This document shows positions 34,655 through 46,050 of a stretch of 64,000 nucleotides of DNA, one piece after another. Position 1 is the stretch's first letter. Each line of letters starts with the position of its first letter. Under the pieces are notes generated by a model, which saw nothing but the letters and a program-made list of their open reading frames with translations, ran no database searches and was not told the origin of the DNA. The DNA lies in assembly GCA_033725935.1 (NCBI GenBank), contig MU867081.1, forward strand, positions 248,001-312,000, read 5' to 3'. Source of the DNA: Cladorrhinum sp. PSN259 (taxonomy: Eukaryota > Ascomycota > Sordariomycetes > Sordariales > Podosporaceae). Position numbers and translations under genes: made by a program.

Positions 34655-35239
34655 ATGTTCTCATCCAGTCATTCGTCCTCTCGAGCATCCAAAAACACAT
34701 CACGCCACCGCCCGCCTTCTCCTCCACGACGCACTCACTCTCCGCGTCCCCCATCTGCCAGTGTAACAACTTCAGGAAGCTCCTTGCTCAAACAAAAGCC
34801 ACCAAAGCCCTCGCGTGGGCTGAGCGGACTGACTGCAACAATTACCTCGCGCACCGATCAAGTGCTCACCCATGTCAACGAGCAAGTGTCGCAACTCCGT
34901 GAAGAACAGCAGACGGGCACTTCGCAATGGGTTGCCGGAGAGCTCGACCGGACCTCACACTGGGTCACCCAGCTGAGGGAGGAGCAGCAGAAAGAGGCGA
35001 GCGTATGGATCGAGGAGGAACTCGAAAAGGCACCAAAGGTGGCAATGGAGAGTGCCAAGAACACATATCTCGGCTGGCTTTCGGGGGAGGAAGGAATCGC
35101 GACCGCAGCTCTGGCCTGGATTCCCGTTGCTTTTGTCGCGGGGGAGACAGTGAGAGTCAGCATTGAGATCGGAAAGGTCGTGTACGATTTGGTTCAAGCA
35201 ACTTCTAATTCCCAGAGGAGACGGATTCAGGGCTCGTAG
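34655..35239 (+). CDS. Unrecognised 194-aa protein with QLREEQQ repeats
   Basis: Single exon. Residues 1-60 are Ser/Pro/Arg-rich and probably disordered. Residues 80-130 contain an imperfect helical repeat: QLREEQQ followed by a short spacer, a Trp-Val or Trp-Ile and a Glu-rich end, twice. Residues 140-175 include a hydrophobic stretch (GIATAALAWIPVAFVAGETV) that may span or touch a membrane. The tail is basic. No family recognised. The coding frame is supported by length and by a consistent amphipathic pattern. Confidence 0.6.
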   Translation: MFSSSHSSSRASKNTSRHRPPSPPRRTHSPRPPSASVTTSGSSLLKQKPPKPSRGLSGLTATITSRTDQVLTHVNEQVSQLREEQQTGTSQWVAGELDRTSHWVTQLREEQQKEASVWIEEELEKAPKVAMESAKNTYLGWLSGEEGIATAALAWIPVAFVAGETVRVSIEIGKVVYDLVQATSNSQRRRIQGS

Positions 35240-35657
35240 CAGACAGACCACTTGGGGGTACTTGACCATGAAACAGCATGACGGTACCAGGCATAGGAAT
35301 GGCGTTTTTTTTATTGGGTATTCTTTCTTGGTTACTTTTTCAATTTCAATTATCTTGGGCTGTGGGTGTTTTATAGGGAATAGTAGCATAGTTTAGGGAC
35401 ATTATGATTCATTGTAGTACAGAAAACAAAAATATTTATCAAAAAAGAAAAAGACAAAAAGCGCAGTGCAATGAAAAAGTTGGTCATCCACTAAGTGGGT
35501 TTGGCCAAGTCCCTGCTACCTAGCCTAGTGGTCATCAATCGCAGCCTACATCCTTACCATGATTAAGTATTTTACATCCCCTCCTCATTCATGCCCTCCG
35601 CAGCTTCTGCTTAACCAGTAAAATCAGATTCGCAACCAGAGTCCCAAGAAGGGAAAA
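35240..35657. other. Intergenic region between convergent genes
   Basis: 3' flanks only; nothing recognised. Confidence 0.45.
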
Positions 35658-36974
35658 TCACGTCCCCTGTCCAAACTCGCCCAGCACCCTGCTGGCCGAC
35701 CACGTTCTCTTTCCGTACGTCGTCACCTCCCTGCTCCATTCCTGTAAGCTCTTCTCCCCCTTCCACACTTGTGCGAGCCCCAGACAGTGTCGAGCTGCCT
35801 GCTCGGTCGCTACGGCAAAGTGGGGGCGAAACGCAACCAGCGCATCCCCAACGAGTAAGACTTTGCCATTGTAGAAACTTGCAGAATCGGGGCAGACGAC
35901 GTCGGTGATCTTGGTGACAAACAAGCGGCTAATGTCATAGGCGCCGATCAGCTCCGCAAATGGGGCCGCCATGCGGGCGAGCATTGTGCCTTTCTCCCTG
36001 TCCTAGATTTGAGGCCGAACGAGACCGGTGGGGACGGTGTTTTGGTGCTGTTTTCCTGTCGTGTCGGTGAAGACCTCTGTCATGACGGGTGAGGTGGAGG
36101 GGACGTTGTAGTACCACGCAAAGTTGATCAGTTGACGTGGGGCAGCATTGTCACCATTGTGGTCATCATCATCATCATCGGGGATCATGTAGGCGATGAT
36201 GTAGCTTCGAGGGAGCATGTTGGCGCACGTGCGGTCTGAGAAGTACTGTCTGGTTGACTCGGAGACTACGTCGTTCGGGACTGTGCCGCGCCAGGCTACG
36301 TAGCCCGAGTACTCCTTGTTCGAGCTTTTGGGGTTTATGTTTGGGAGGACGAGCCCTCTGACGGTCGAGTTGACTCCATCTGCCCCAATGAGGAGATCTG
36401 TAGTCAGGGATGATTCCTTCTTGGTTGTGATATCGACAAAGTGGACTGTGACGGTTGAGTCTCGTTCACGATATTCGAGAGAGGTCACGCGTTGGCCAGA
36501 ACGGTACTCTGCGTGGCCGTCGTCCTTGCGTTGCGGAGGTGGACTCGGGGCAGTGCTGGAGGCAAGGCCGGCAAATTTTGCGCGCAGTATGCGGTACAGG
36601 AGTCCCCAGCTGGTGAGATGTCGGTTGGCGTCGAGTTCCAGGCTGTTTGCTTGCTTTCTACGGGCGATACGGGTCTTGACGGCTGGGGCATAATATCCTT
36701 CCGTACCGACGAGATCGCAGTAGTCGCGAAGGAGCTCTTTGGCTTGTTCACCGAAACCAATACCTGCATTATGGCTGCTCCGCGTGGTGGCAAGCTCTTG
36801 TTCGAGAATCGTGACGTTTGTACCGTGACGCTTGAGGACGAGCCCATGCATCAAACCGCTAAGTGAGCCACCGACCTGCACGCGATGTCGAAGTTAGCAG
36901 ACTCGCATTCTCAATTGCTCAAAAACTTTGCTTGTTTCACTTACTATGACGGCCGACCGCGGAAAATTTGCCAT
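35658..36974 (-). pseudogene. FAD-dependent monooxygenase with a nonsense codon
   Basis: Exon 1 is 36945-36974 and exon 2 is 35658-36875, joined by a 69-bp intron (GTAAGT...GTGCAG). Motifs of the aromatic-hydroxylase-like flavoprotein family are all present: the FAD-binding VIVGGSLSGL at the N-terminus, LLIGADGVNSTVRG in the middle and GKVLLVGDALVAFRPH near the C-terminus. The frame is open except for a TAG at 36003-36005, exactly where relatives carry a Trp before an acidic/basic segment (here DREKGT). TGG-to-TAG is a CpA-to-TpA change on the other strand, the RIP preference. The only in-frame introns that would skip it remove conserved residues. An Asp run (six residues) is encoded by the ATC repeat near 36165. 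It could also be a sequencing error or a recent null allele. Confidence 0.75.
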
Positions 36975-37603
36975 GTTCAGAAGGCACAGATGGATCGACT
37001 GCAACCTGCCGCTGAAAGGGGACACAAGAGTTATTATAAGGTTTAAGATAGTGCAGTTTCCATGTGAGTGGGCTTAATGCTTTTTTTTTTCTTCTTTTTT
37101 TTTTTTTAGAGCTCCCAACGTTCTCCGTTGGTGACCGAGGAAATTCAGTATCAAGCAAGGCATAATTCTCAGCAGGCAACGTCCTGTGCCTGCATGATTT
37201 AATCAAGCGACCTACCCTGAGTGGACTGCAATCAAGACAGTGCCAGACACGGTGCTTTGAGAGACACCAAAACTCGGGTGAAATAGGAAAGCGGCTTGAA
37301 AGATACACAGTGTCGGTATCAAGACTGTTGGTTTAATGTTCATTTAAACAGCCCGGTTCTGTCTTCGCGAATCGACCAACGGTAAGATAAGCTGACGCCC
37401 ATTGGCGGCCAGAATTCTGTAGGATCCCGTTCGGAACAGAATCATGCTGGCGCTGATTTGCCATGGCGGCTATCATGCAATGCTGGGTTGGCCTTGAATT
37501 CAGTCTTGACTTATAGAGCAAGAATTCTGCGTACCTTGTCTTTATGCATCATCTGTAACATCTATTCCCTTTGACAAAGAATTTGCACCCAGCTGCACAC
37601 AAG
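36975..37603. other. Intergenic region between divergent genes
   Basis: Shared upstream region of the monooxygenase and the rhodopsin-fold gene, with a T-rich tract near 37081-37106. Nothing else recognised. Confidence 0.45.
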
Positions 37604-38914
37604 ATGTCTGAAGAATTGACTGAGAACCGAGTTCGGCGACTGACCGTGACGGTGGTTTGCCTTTCGATTTCTGTTTTGGCTACGTTGCTACGGTTCTGGT
37701 GCAAGATTGGCCTAAAGCAGGGCATTCGGGGTGATGACTGGTTCCTTCTTGGGACTACCATAACCTACATAGCGGCCGCTTCAACTACACTATGGGGCAA
37801 GTACCCCCGATTAAACTCTCAACAAAAGAGTCAAAACTGACCGCATCAAAAGGTCTCTTTGAGGGCAGCCAGGGCAAGGAAATGGGCGAGATCATGGCCG
37901 AACTCGCCAAGAACCCTTCACTTGAGACAGTCCGAGGCGTGCAAAAATTCCTCCTGGTTTGTTGCTTTCACTCAATATGGTTGTGATAGTTGCATCTGAC
38001 ATGACAGTAATTAGTCTCTATTCATTGGAAACATGATTCTGTGTGCGACCTTCTACCTCGCCAAGATCTCCATCCTGCTCCTCTACCGTCGCATCTTTGC
38101 CACGCCCGAATTTCGAAGGACTTGTCTGATCATGATTGGAATATCTACAGCTTATTTCGTCGCTGCACAAGTCACCAACCTTTGCGCCTGCATCCCTATT
38201 GATCTGTTTTGGAATCGCACCAATAAGGGTGGCCGGTGTCTGAACTTCAACTTGTTCTCCTTCATCATCGGCCTTATCGAAATCGTCTTGGACATTGCCA
38301 TTCTCACGTTGCCCATCCGGGCCGTCCTGTCCCTCCAGATGCCGAGAAAGACAAAGGTTATGGTTTCCGGCGTCTTCCTTCTGGGTGGATTGTAAGTCAT
38401 TCCCGAACATGTTACGACTGTATTCCATCCCACCACCGCTCTGACGTCTACTAACTTGAGCCCAACCAAGTGCAATCATCACAAGCATCCTCCGAGTGGC
38501 ACATCAGTATCAACCAAACTCTCTCCATGGTAAGAACACCCAAACCCACACCCTCACCCCAAAGTCATTTCCGGAAGCTAACATTCTTCTCCCACCACAG
38601 TAAGCATCAGCAAAGCCGAACTCTGGCTCAACATCCACGCCGCCACCGTAATCATCTGCGCCTGCCTCCCAGTCTACAAACCCTTCCGCAGTCTCGCCGA
38701 CACCATCTTAACAAAGCTCCGCGACAGCTACGATTCATCCATCAGGAGACTCCGCGTCTCAGTATTTAGTGACGGAGGAGCGGATGAGTCTGGCCTCTCT
38801 CACTCTAGCAACATGGAGCTGCCCCACTATTACCCGTACATTGGCAACCATCCTTCCAAGAGCTCTGCGAAAGAGCTCATAAACACTAGCTTTATTGAGG
38901 CTCGAAAAGAGTAG
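37604..38914 (+). CDS. Rhodopsin-fold integral membrane protein (fungal family)
   Basis: Five exons in closed phase: 37604-37800, 37869-37956, 38015-38391, 38471-38529 and 38601-38914; 344 aa. It has about seven hydrophobic helices and the family landmarks GDDWFLLG after TM1, a long first lumenal/extracellular loop, CATFYLAKISILLLYRRIF, DLFWNR and the DIAILTLPIRAVLSLQMPRK segment. These proteins, annotated as fungal rhodopsin-domain or PTH11-like, are abundant in ascomycetes; their ligands are mostly unknown. The C-terminal 80 residues are polar and cytosolic. The exon 1/2 junction (GTACCC...GGGCAG, 68 bp) is the only one compatible with phase, but its donor is weak. Confidence 0.82.
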
Positions 38915-39149
38915 GCAGTTCGCTCTCCAGGCGGGGGTTGGTGTCAGGCATGTGGTATGGCACCACGCTATGGTTTCACAACAAAAGGCACCAGCGGCAA
39001 ACAAAAGGGGGTGGGAAGGGGGAATAAGGGACAGTTCATGAAGCAGGTTGCAGTTTTTCTTACCCGAACATGTATTCTTATTGTTTAATTTGAGCGTTAT
39101 CGGGCATAATCGGGGTGGAAAAAATCCCGATCAATCATACGTCGCATTC

Positions 39150-39380
39150 CTAATCCAGCAATACATGTCACATGATTATCACATGACATGGCTCGATTGA
39201 CTCTCTGCCACGACTACGCCCACAACCAAGATCTCTGGATGCCTTCAACCCTTGCCGGATGTGGTGATAAAGCCAGCTGGCAAACACACTAGGCAAACCT
39301 TCTTCCACTGCAAATACGCTCCTCCCATCCATCTTCTTCGCAACCCGTCTTCTTCCTTCAACAACACACCCCACTTGAGC
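39150..39380 (-). repeat. Dispersed repeat, copy 2
   Basis: Inverted copy of 16630-16915, shorter by internal deletion. No gene is attached here. Confidence 0.7.
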
Positions 39381-40005
39381 CTGGGAGCAAGCAAGTTTGA
39401 ACGTTTGTCGTCAGAAAATGGACGACGAAAGTTGGAATCTAAAATTGATGATTCAGAAAGTGCTTGAGGAAGCTAGCGAATTGTAAATAGCTTAGTCAAT
39501 CGACCATTGTTTGGATTTGGATTGTGACGTATAATAGAGTTTGTTCGCTCCTAACAAAAGGCACCCCTACAGTCATTTGACTGCAGGGATGGGCCCGAAC
39601 ATGTATATCTAGTTCGTATTTTAGCCTTTTCATTTTTTTAGGGTGATATATTTCGCTTGGTTACACTCTATTCCTGTGTGTGGCTTCTCTTCTGAATAAA
39701 AGTGACTTTAACACCCAAATTCGTCCTTAATAGACATTTTATCTGCCAGTTTATACATCTGTAAACCAATGCTTGCATGTTTTAATTCCCCAAGAGGGGT
39801 GATAGACCAGTAAGGCCTTCATTATGAAGACATGTCTATTTTCATTGTCAACGCACTAACCTGATCCCTTGAAGCTTAGACCAACCCCGTCATACCACTC
39901 CTGGAGCAAATCGTGTAGATCCCTCAGTCGATCTTGTATATAAAAGTTTACCAACCTATAGTAGCTCTTGGAGTGCTCCAAATAAAATTTGCTCGTCTCC
40001 ATCTC
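39381..40005. other. Gene-free region
   Basis: AT-rich, nothing recognised. Confidence 0.4.
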
Positions 40006-40782
40006 ATGGTTTTACGTCCACTGCAAATCGAATTCAAAACCCATATGGACATCGGACGGAATTTGCAAGTATCTGCAAATTTGCAACCCGCCAGAGCCGA
40101 GAACTGCCCAGGCGCGCTGCTCGAGCCCAGCAGCAACAGATCAGACGCACACGGCACGATCGCAACGCAGAATCTAGGCAAGATTGCGGAATTCCTTGCG
40201 AGAAAGCCAAGAGTATCTGTTCCCGGGTCCGTCTTGCGTTCAGGCGAGAAGGCAATCGAGCTCCGCAAGACATTTAGTGCCAGTGTACAGGCAAACCGTA
40301 AGGCTGATCACGAAGACCGGACTCATCAGTATTTCATCCAGGTGCTAGAGTTTGTGCGGAATGCTCTAGGCGAACTTCCCGCTAGTGGACATCGGAGCCC
40401 ACCGAGGACTAAGGCTCAGTGCCTTGAGCTTGGAGGAGGACTCTGATGTGGGCAAAGAAGCCGACGAAGAACGTGAGCAGTTCTTCCAGAGTTTCGGTAA
40501 GTTCAAAACCTTCAATGTGCTCATATCTCAAATAAGCCTTGTTACTGATCGTTTGTGAATGCGAACAGAGGCGATCCAAAGTACCGTGGACATTTGAGGG
40601 CAAACTACCTATCAGCAAGAAACAGCAAAAAAAAGAATGACCAGCGACAGGATGATCGTAGTATAAAACCCTCGGAGGTCATCGTCGGCCGTGTCTTTGA
40701 CAGGGAGACACTCTACAACGACGATCGATTAAAGGCACTTGCCGAAGTATTCGCCAACGCTATTTCTGCAAAGAAGGGTTAA
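40006..40782 (+). pseudogene. DUF6604-like gene relic, copy A
   Basis: Coding pieces in order: IAEFLARKPRVSVPGSVL with a following Lys/Arg-rich helix, then HQYFIQVLEFVRNALGEL, then after a frame change LSLEEDSDVGKEADEEREQF up to a GTAAGT donor near 40498. After stops, PSEVIVGRVFDRETL follows in another frame up to 40782. The order and motifs match the N-terminal DUF6604 domain of fungal proteins (family from memory, not searched). At least two frame changes are needed, so it is not translatable as a whole. Confidence 0.55.
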
Positions 40783-42490
40783 TACTTCCTAATCACCGAT
40801 TCAATGTCCTTCGCCGGGGTTTTTGTTTGTTCAGTGGAGCAAACGATCAATAGGATGGTTGGACTCCATGTCAAGTTGAAAAATAATGAAGTCACGTCAC
40901 AGGAATCCAAGAGACCAGATAACCAAAACATCTTATTTCATTTATTTTGGTCAGTTACTAATTTAACTTTTTTCTCCTTTTACTTTTTAGATACATTTTT
41001 TATAATGTTACGAAACTTTTCTTGCTTTTCCCCCTACTGATCTTTTGCTTATTCTTGTGAATTTTGGACGATTGATTTCAGTGGTTGTAAGAAGTCTTAG
41101 CAAGGATGCTCGGATTTTATCTTCTCAGACTCCCAGGGAGATAAAGTCCGCCGAGTTTTATGTCCCTTCTCTTTTATCTTCCCTAATAGGGTTAAAGAGC
41201 TTTCATTAAAATCCGCATTCTCAGTCTCTGTACATATCAATTAGAATGGCGTGGGGTTGTCACAACAATTTCAAGTTAGATTGGCAACTTTGATGAAAGA
41301 ATCTTAGTCACACTTTAGCACCGCGTCATACATTAAAGACAGGATGGATGCATCATGTTAGAGCTTATTATATTTGTCTTGAACTCTTTGTTGAAGCTCA
41401 CTTGTAGTGGCAGCTCTTATATTGCTCGTAAGTTTGGTGGCAGATCAAGCCCTTATTCATAACATGAATGAATTAAGACCTATTGCAGGCAAAGGAAGAC
41501 GCAATATGACGTGGAAGACGCAATATGACGTGTGGAAGAAGGGTGCTTGCGCTTGGAACCTGTGACGATATCTATTATTTACCTGACTGATTGCTTTGTG
41601 GCCATGACTCAGGAATTATTGGCCATAATTCTTTTTAAATCAAGTCGACCTTTCTTGGGAGAATGTGTTCAGGATATGCTTCGGCGCTTTTTTGGGGGGA
41701 TAGTCCAAGGCATGGTGACTTTGATCAAGCGGCAATGATTAGGGTCTGTCATGTATCCACTCGAGGAGACCATTTGACTTCAAAAGCGTTCGGCGCAAAT
41801 ATTCGGACAAATTGTGGACCTGATCCTGAGGGTGGAACTGACCAAAGACCGAGATTCAGCGGCGGGCAAGCACACTCCAACATGGGATGGGTGGATGATA
41901 TCAGCCTCGCCGGAAGCTCGGCAAGGCGGTAAGAGCACAGGGCTTGGTGATGAGCGGCCATCGTGGTCTCTCTGATTTGCTGAACCAGTCTTAAAGGAAT
42001 GGCAGTGCAAATATCATCCGAAGTTTTAGTCTTTTACAGATCCAACTTGCAAAGATGTGCAAAGAACCAGCGACAGATTACTTTGCAACTGTCTCTTCCT
42101 AAGTATAAATCATCGACAGTTTTTGCCCTTCTTTCCTCCTTTCCCAGATTACCCAACAGCCTCTGCGCACTATTCAAGACAGCGCTCTCCTTCTCTCCAA
42201 TATATATATTCGACCATTATCAACCTACACTTTTACCCTCATTCTAGATCTCATCTATTCCTGAGGATTCCTGGGAGGGCCTTCTTTCAAATGTCATTTC
42301 TTCAAATAAATGACTCGGAGGTTACGCAATTTGATTCGCGAGCTTCTTCCACTTTTTTGTAACGCCTCCCAGAATGAGTGTCCACCCCAAGGAATGGTTA
42401 CCCTGACTAAGGAAGACTAGCGTTTGTAAAGTTGTTCAGTTGGGTGCTTGGTAGCGCCCTTGTCTCAGTTATGTAATATCTGGTGTCATC
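40783..42490. other. Gene-free region with a small perfect tandem repeat
   Basis: 41494-41531 is an exact two-copy repeat of the 19-mer GGAAGACGCAATATGACGT. The rest is AT-rich with no recognised gene. Confidence 0.45.
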
Positions 42491-42911
42491 ATGTTTGGTC
42501 TTTCGTATCTATGGGGGTTGCCGACCTTTACCCTCGCGCGGGCCGCTGGGTTCGAGGCCGTTCTCACGACCGAGAGCCGCGCCATGGTCCCTCGGTCAGT
42601 TCTCCGGGATTTAGACAAGACAGTAGCTCTCCGTGAAAAACTAGGCGCTGTGATCAAAGGCACCTCGCAACCGACACAAAAAGACCAGAGTCATGAGTAT
42701 TTCGTTCGAGTCCTTCGGAATGTCCGCTAGGAACTTTCAAAACTTCGAATCAAGGGGCCATACTCCCGCGCTGGCAACGCTGGCGTAAGCATTCCTTCAG
42801 CAGAGGCGTGGCTTTCTAAATCATTTGCTGCTTTAGGGCCGGGGTATCAGAGAGTTCCGACGACGACAACTATGATTGGAATCAACGGACCGTATTCTTG
42901 TCAGAAATCGG
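42491..42911 (+). pseudogene. DUF6604-like gene relic, copy B
   Basis: Contains VPRSVLRDLDKTVALREKLG and HEYFVRVLRNVR, collinear with copy A, then an in-frame TAG at 42728-42730 where copy A continues with an Asn/Ala-Leu-Gly-Glu-Leu segment. After a probable intron (GTAAGC...TTTAG) an acidic exon follows (SESSDDDNYDWNQRT) ending at a GTAAGT donor near 42912. A short stretch at 43050-43090 repeats 43764-43802 of copy C almost base for base. Confidence 0.5.
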
Positions 42912-43441
42912 TAAGTTTGGATATGGCGTCCCAACTATTGACTTGGCTGCGACTCATTATAGACCTCCTGCTGACTTGGTGACTTTCAAAGCAAACAAGG
43001 AGACCACTTATTTATACGAACCTCAATATTGTAACGCTGGACGAAAGGCCAGTTTCTGTCGCTGAAAGTATTTACACAAGACGCAACTTAAGTTCCTCTG
43101 TTTGCCTCTCCTTTTATCTTTTATTCTTTCCTACTGTTGCGCCCCAACAGTTCCCCCACCTCTTTAATCGCTATGCGTGGGTCGTCGACCCCCCCCCCCC
43201 CCCCGACCCCCCACAAGTCATGCCGCGACTTTACGAGCAACCGAACCCACCTGATATGCGAATTTTATTCCGATCTGGTCTCTCTGATTCAGACTTCCCC
43301 TGTCGAAACTGAAGACGAGATGTGGAACAGGTTGATGAAGGTTGTTCGTTACCTTGGCACTGCATACATTGATCTCTTTTACGAGACTTATACCGCCGAC
43401 GGTGTTGAGTTCTATCGGCGCAAGGATAATGAGGATGAGAA

Positions 43442-44539
43442 ATGATTCTTTCCTACTGTATTCTTTGTCATATTTTGCACATGATATATAGAAAGCTATT
43501 TGAAACCAACATGACAAAAAAGCCGCTCACTGAACTTCAAGTTTTTATTGCCCAGACCGGCAACTCGATTGCAAGTCTCGGAGCTCATTCTGTCGCTGGG
43601 AAGCCCCTCCACACCAGACTTAAACCCATCATTGACCATCTAAGTCAGTACAATAAGGATTTTCTGGGACAGGCAAAAGAAAAGTCCAACGCAGGTGTCA
43701 AATCCAACAGCCCTTTCTTCACATTCCTTAGACACCCAATTCTCGCCGGTATTCAGCTGCTGTCGCTGAAAGTCTTTACACAAGACGCAGCACTCAAGTT
43801 TGAGAGCTCTCTTGGCGTGATTTGCGCTGCCATTCATCTCTGAAACGCTTTCCGAGCATCAAACGTCATAAAAAGCTATGGCAAGATGCAATGGTTTTTG
43901 GCAGCCCAGCCCGCCGATGCCTTCTTCGTCAGAGGCCAGGAGAAGCGTCCGACACGACCCGGAAGCGTGCTTGAGGCCTATGCACTAGCAATCGGAGCCT
44001 CGGCCACGACCTTCATCAAGAACCCGCGTGCAAATCTTACCACCAGATCGAAGAAGAAAGAACTTTGCACACCAGCTACATTCTCTCGGTCAGTTCTTTC
44101 CCGGCTTCACGATAAACATGGCCGATTATCCATGACCCAGGAGGATCTAATCCAGCTCCTCACCTCCCATAGCACTGCCATGAAGAATCTCTACGCAGCT
44201 GGAGCCAGGCCAGGAGCAGCACCTAACCCTCTCCTCGACGCCGTCACATTGCTGTACGAGGAAGCAACTGCCCTAAGCCAGGACTACTTTTTGGCATCAA
44301 ACCTAGCATGCGAGGCTCTAAGAGCTGTTCAGAATGCTCTTCGATCCAATGGCAGCAGGTCAGAACCTCCCCAAACAAGAAGAAAGGATAAATCTTCAAC
44401 TGCGGTAGACCGTGGCCTAGAACCGCCCGAGGTCATTGTAGGATGGACTTTTGATAAATCTGTCCTCAATGATAATGCTCGCTGGAGGAGCCTAGCAGAG
44501 GACTTTGCGAAGTCTTTGGGTTGCTTCACAGCGACATGA
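43442..44539 (+). pseudogene. DUF6604-like gene, copy C, one in-frame stop
   Basis: A single frame runs through 43442-44539 with only a TGA at 43841-43843. Sequence around it reads LGVICAAIHL, stop, NAFRASNVIKSYGK, then MQWFLAAQPADAFFVRGQEK; the conserved spacing fits a lost Trp or other residue at the stop. The downstream part ends with PPEVIVGWTFDKSVL, collinear with PSEVIVGRVFDRETL of copy A, which ties the copies together. If the stop is real, a 217-aa product from the ATG at 43886 is still possible. An upstream frame (about 43173-43445, after a poly-C run) may be an earlier exon. Confidence 0.5.
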
Positions 44540-45052
44540 CATGAAACGACCAAAACAACGCCCGGTTAATTTGAACTTGAATGGTGCAGTACATAGATGG
44601 ATCAGACGAGGTGCCCCAGGTTGTATCATCAATCTTTACTCTTTATCCCTAATCACAGAAAATCCAAAGTTAATACCTATGCTTGCGCTTTCTTTTTCTC
44701 TTTGATTCTTTCCTACTGCGTTCTTTCTCGTCGATATCTGAGATATCCATCTCCGTCACCTTTCATTCTCTTTTTTCCCCTGCACCCTGGCACTGCGGGA
44801 GAATGTCGTCAATCCTGTAAACAACAGGCCAATAAATCACAGTGTCACCAATTCACATCCTTTTACATCCAAAATATTTTTCTTGCGGACGGAAGATTTG
44901 ACATATCAATAAAGTCCACTTGATAGGTGCTATTACACTCACGGGTAAAAGCCCGAATTCAGAACTTTTGTTATTTACTAGCATCAACAAAATGCCCAAA
45001 TATGTACAAGAATTTCCAGTCCCTTTCTTTCTGCCGTCCCCTTTTCTCCCTA
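44540..45052. other. Intergenic region
   Basis: 3' flank of the acetyl xylan esterase. Nothing recognised. Confidence 0.45.
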
Positions 45053-46050
45053 CTAGTTCAAGCACTGAGAGTACCAGTTGTTGGCGGCCTTGCAAGTGCC
45101 CTGGCTGCAGCAAGTAGGACCGTTGAAGCCCTGGCCGCCGCACTGTCCCCAAAGAGCAGCGCAGTTGCCGCCGCCGCCGCCATTCGTGGGAGCAGGTGGG
45201 TTAACAACACTTGTAGTAGGGTTTGTAGGGTTCGTGGGGGTGGTGCCGCCAGACTGGTTGAGCCTGGCCTTGATGAAGTTGAGAGCCTGGGAGCCGTACT
45301 TGTTGACGTAGGCCTGGTGGGCGTTGGCATCGTTGCCTGTGCAGCAGTACGGGTCGACGCTGTCGCAGTAGTTTTGGATCTTGTTGGCCGAGTTGGAGCC
45401 GCAGACGTAGCCTCTGTTGCGGGCGGCGAACTAGAATGGAAATAGACTTGTCAGCATCCGAGTAACCTTGCCCTGATGATTTAAAGGTTAAAAGAACTTA
45501 CTCCTTGAGCAGTGCAGGTGCCGACGTTGTATGAGAGGCCAGCGACGTAGCGAGGAGAACCCATGAAGATGGCGGCCTTGACCATGTTGAGAGCGCTGGC
45601 AGAGATGGGAGGAGTGGTGGTGGTGATGCTGGAGCCACTGTCGGGGCCACCGCAGACGGCATTGTCCATAATCTGGCCACCCTGCGAGTATCCAATGAGG
45701 ACGATCTGCGTGTTGGGGCAACGGGTGTGCAGGTTGTTGACCGCCGTGGCGACAGCATTGGTGCCTTGTCTAGCCGAGTCGCCGTATTGGACACCGCCGC
45801 AGCTGGACTGGCCACCGCATGCCGGGTAGACAATGGCCTCGCTGGTGGCACCGGGGAAAGCCTGGAGGACCTGGTTGACGAGTCCACCTGCTGTGCCGAA
45901 CCCTGGCGAAACCGTGGTTTCTCTGGCGCCGAAGACGTGAATCGAGGGGCAAGACTGGCGCTTCTCCACTGCCGCATCAACGGGGGAACCGCTGACGATG
46001 GCAGAGTGGGCCAGGAGGAGGAGGAAAGCTTCCTTTGGTGAAGGCCACAT
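45053..46050 (-). CDS. Acetyl xylan esterase (CE5) with C-terminal CBM1
   Basis: Exons 45502-46050 and 45053-45430, intron GTAAGT...TTCTAG (71 bp), phase 0; 308 aa. It is secreted: an N-terminal hydrophobic signal is followed by a Lys-Arg propeptide site (VEKRQSC). The CE5/cutinase-fold catalytic domain has the nucleophile Ser in GYSQGG, a DPYC segment for the Asp and AHQAY for the His, plus several disulphide cysteines. A Thr/Pro/Asn linker follows, then Gly residues and a fungal cellulose-binding module (WGQCGGQGFNGPTCC, ending YSQCLN). The enzyme removes acetyl groups from xylan; the CBM1 targets it to plant cell wall, consistent with a plant-associated or saprotrophic fungus. Confidence 0.93.

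Noticed and set aside
26118..38914. Secondary metabolite cluster formed by the ABC transporter and monooxygenase
   Set aside because: They are 5 kb apart with unrelated genes between, no core synthase is present, and the monooxygenase is broken.
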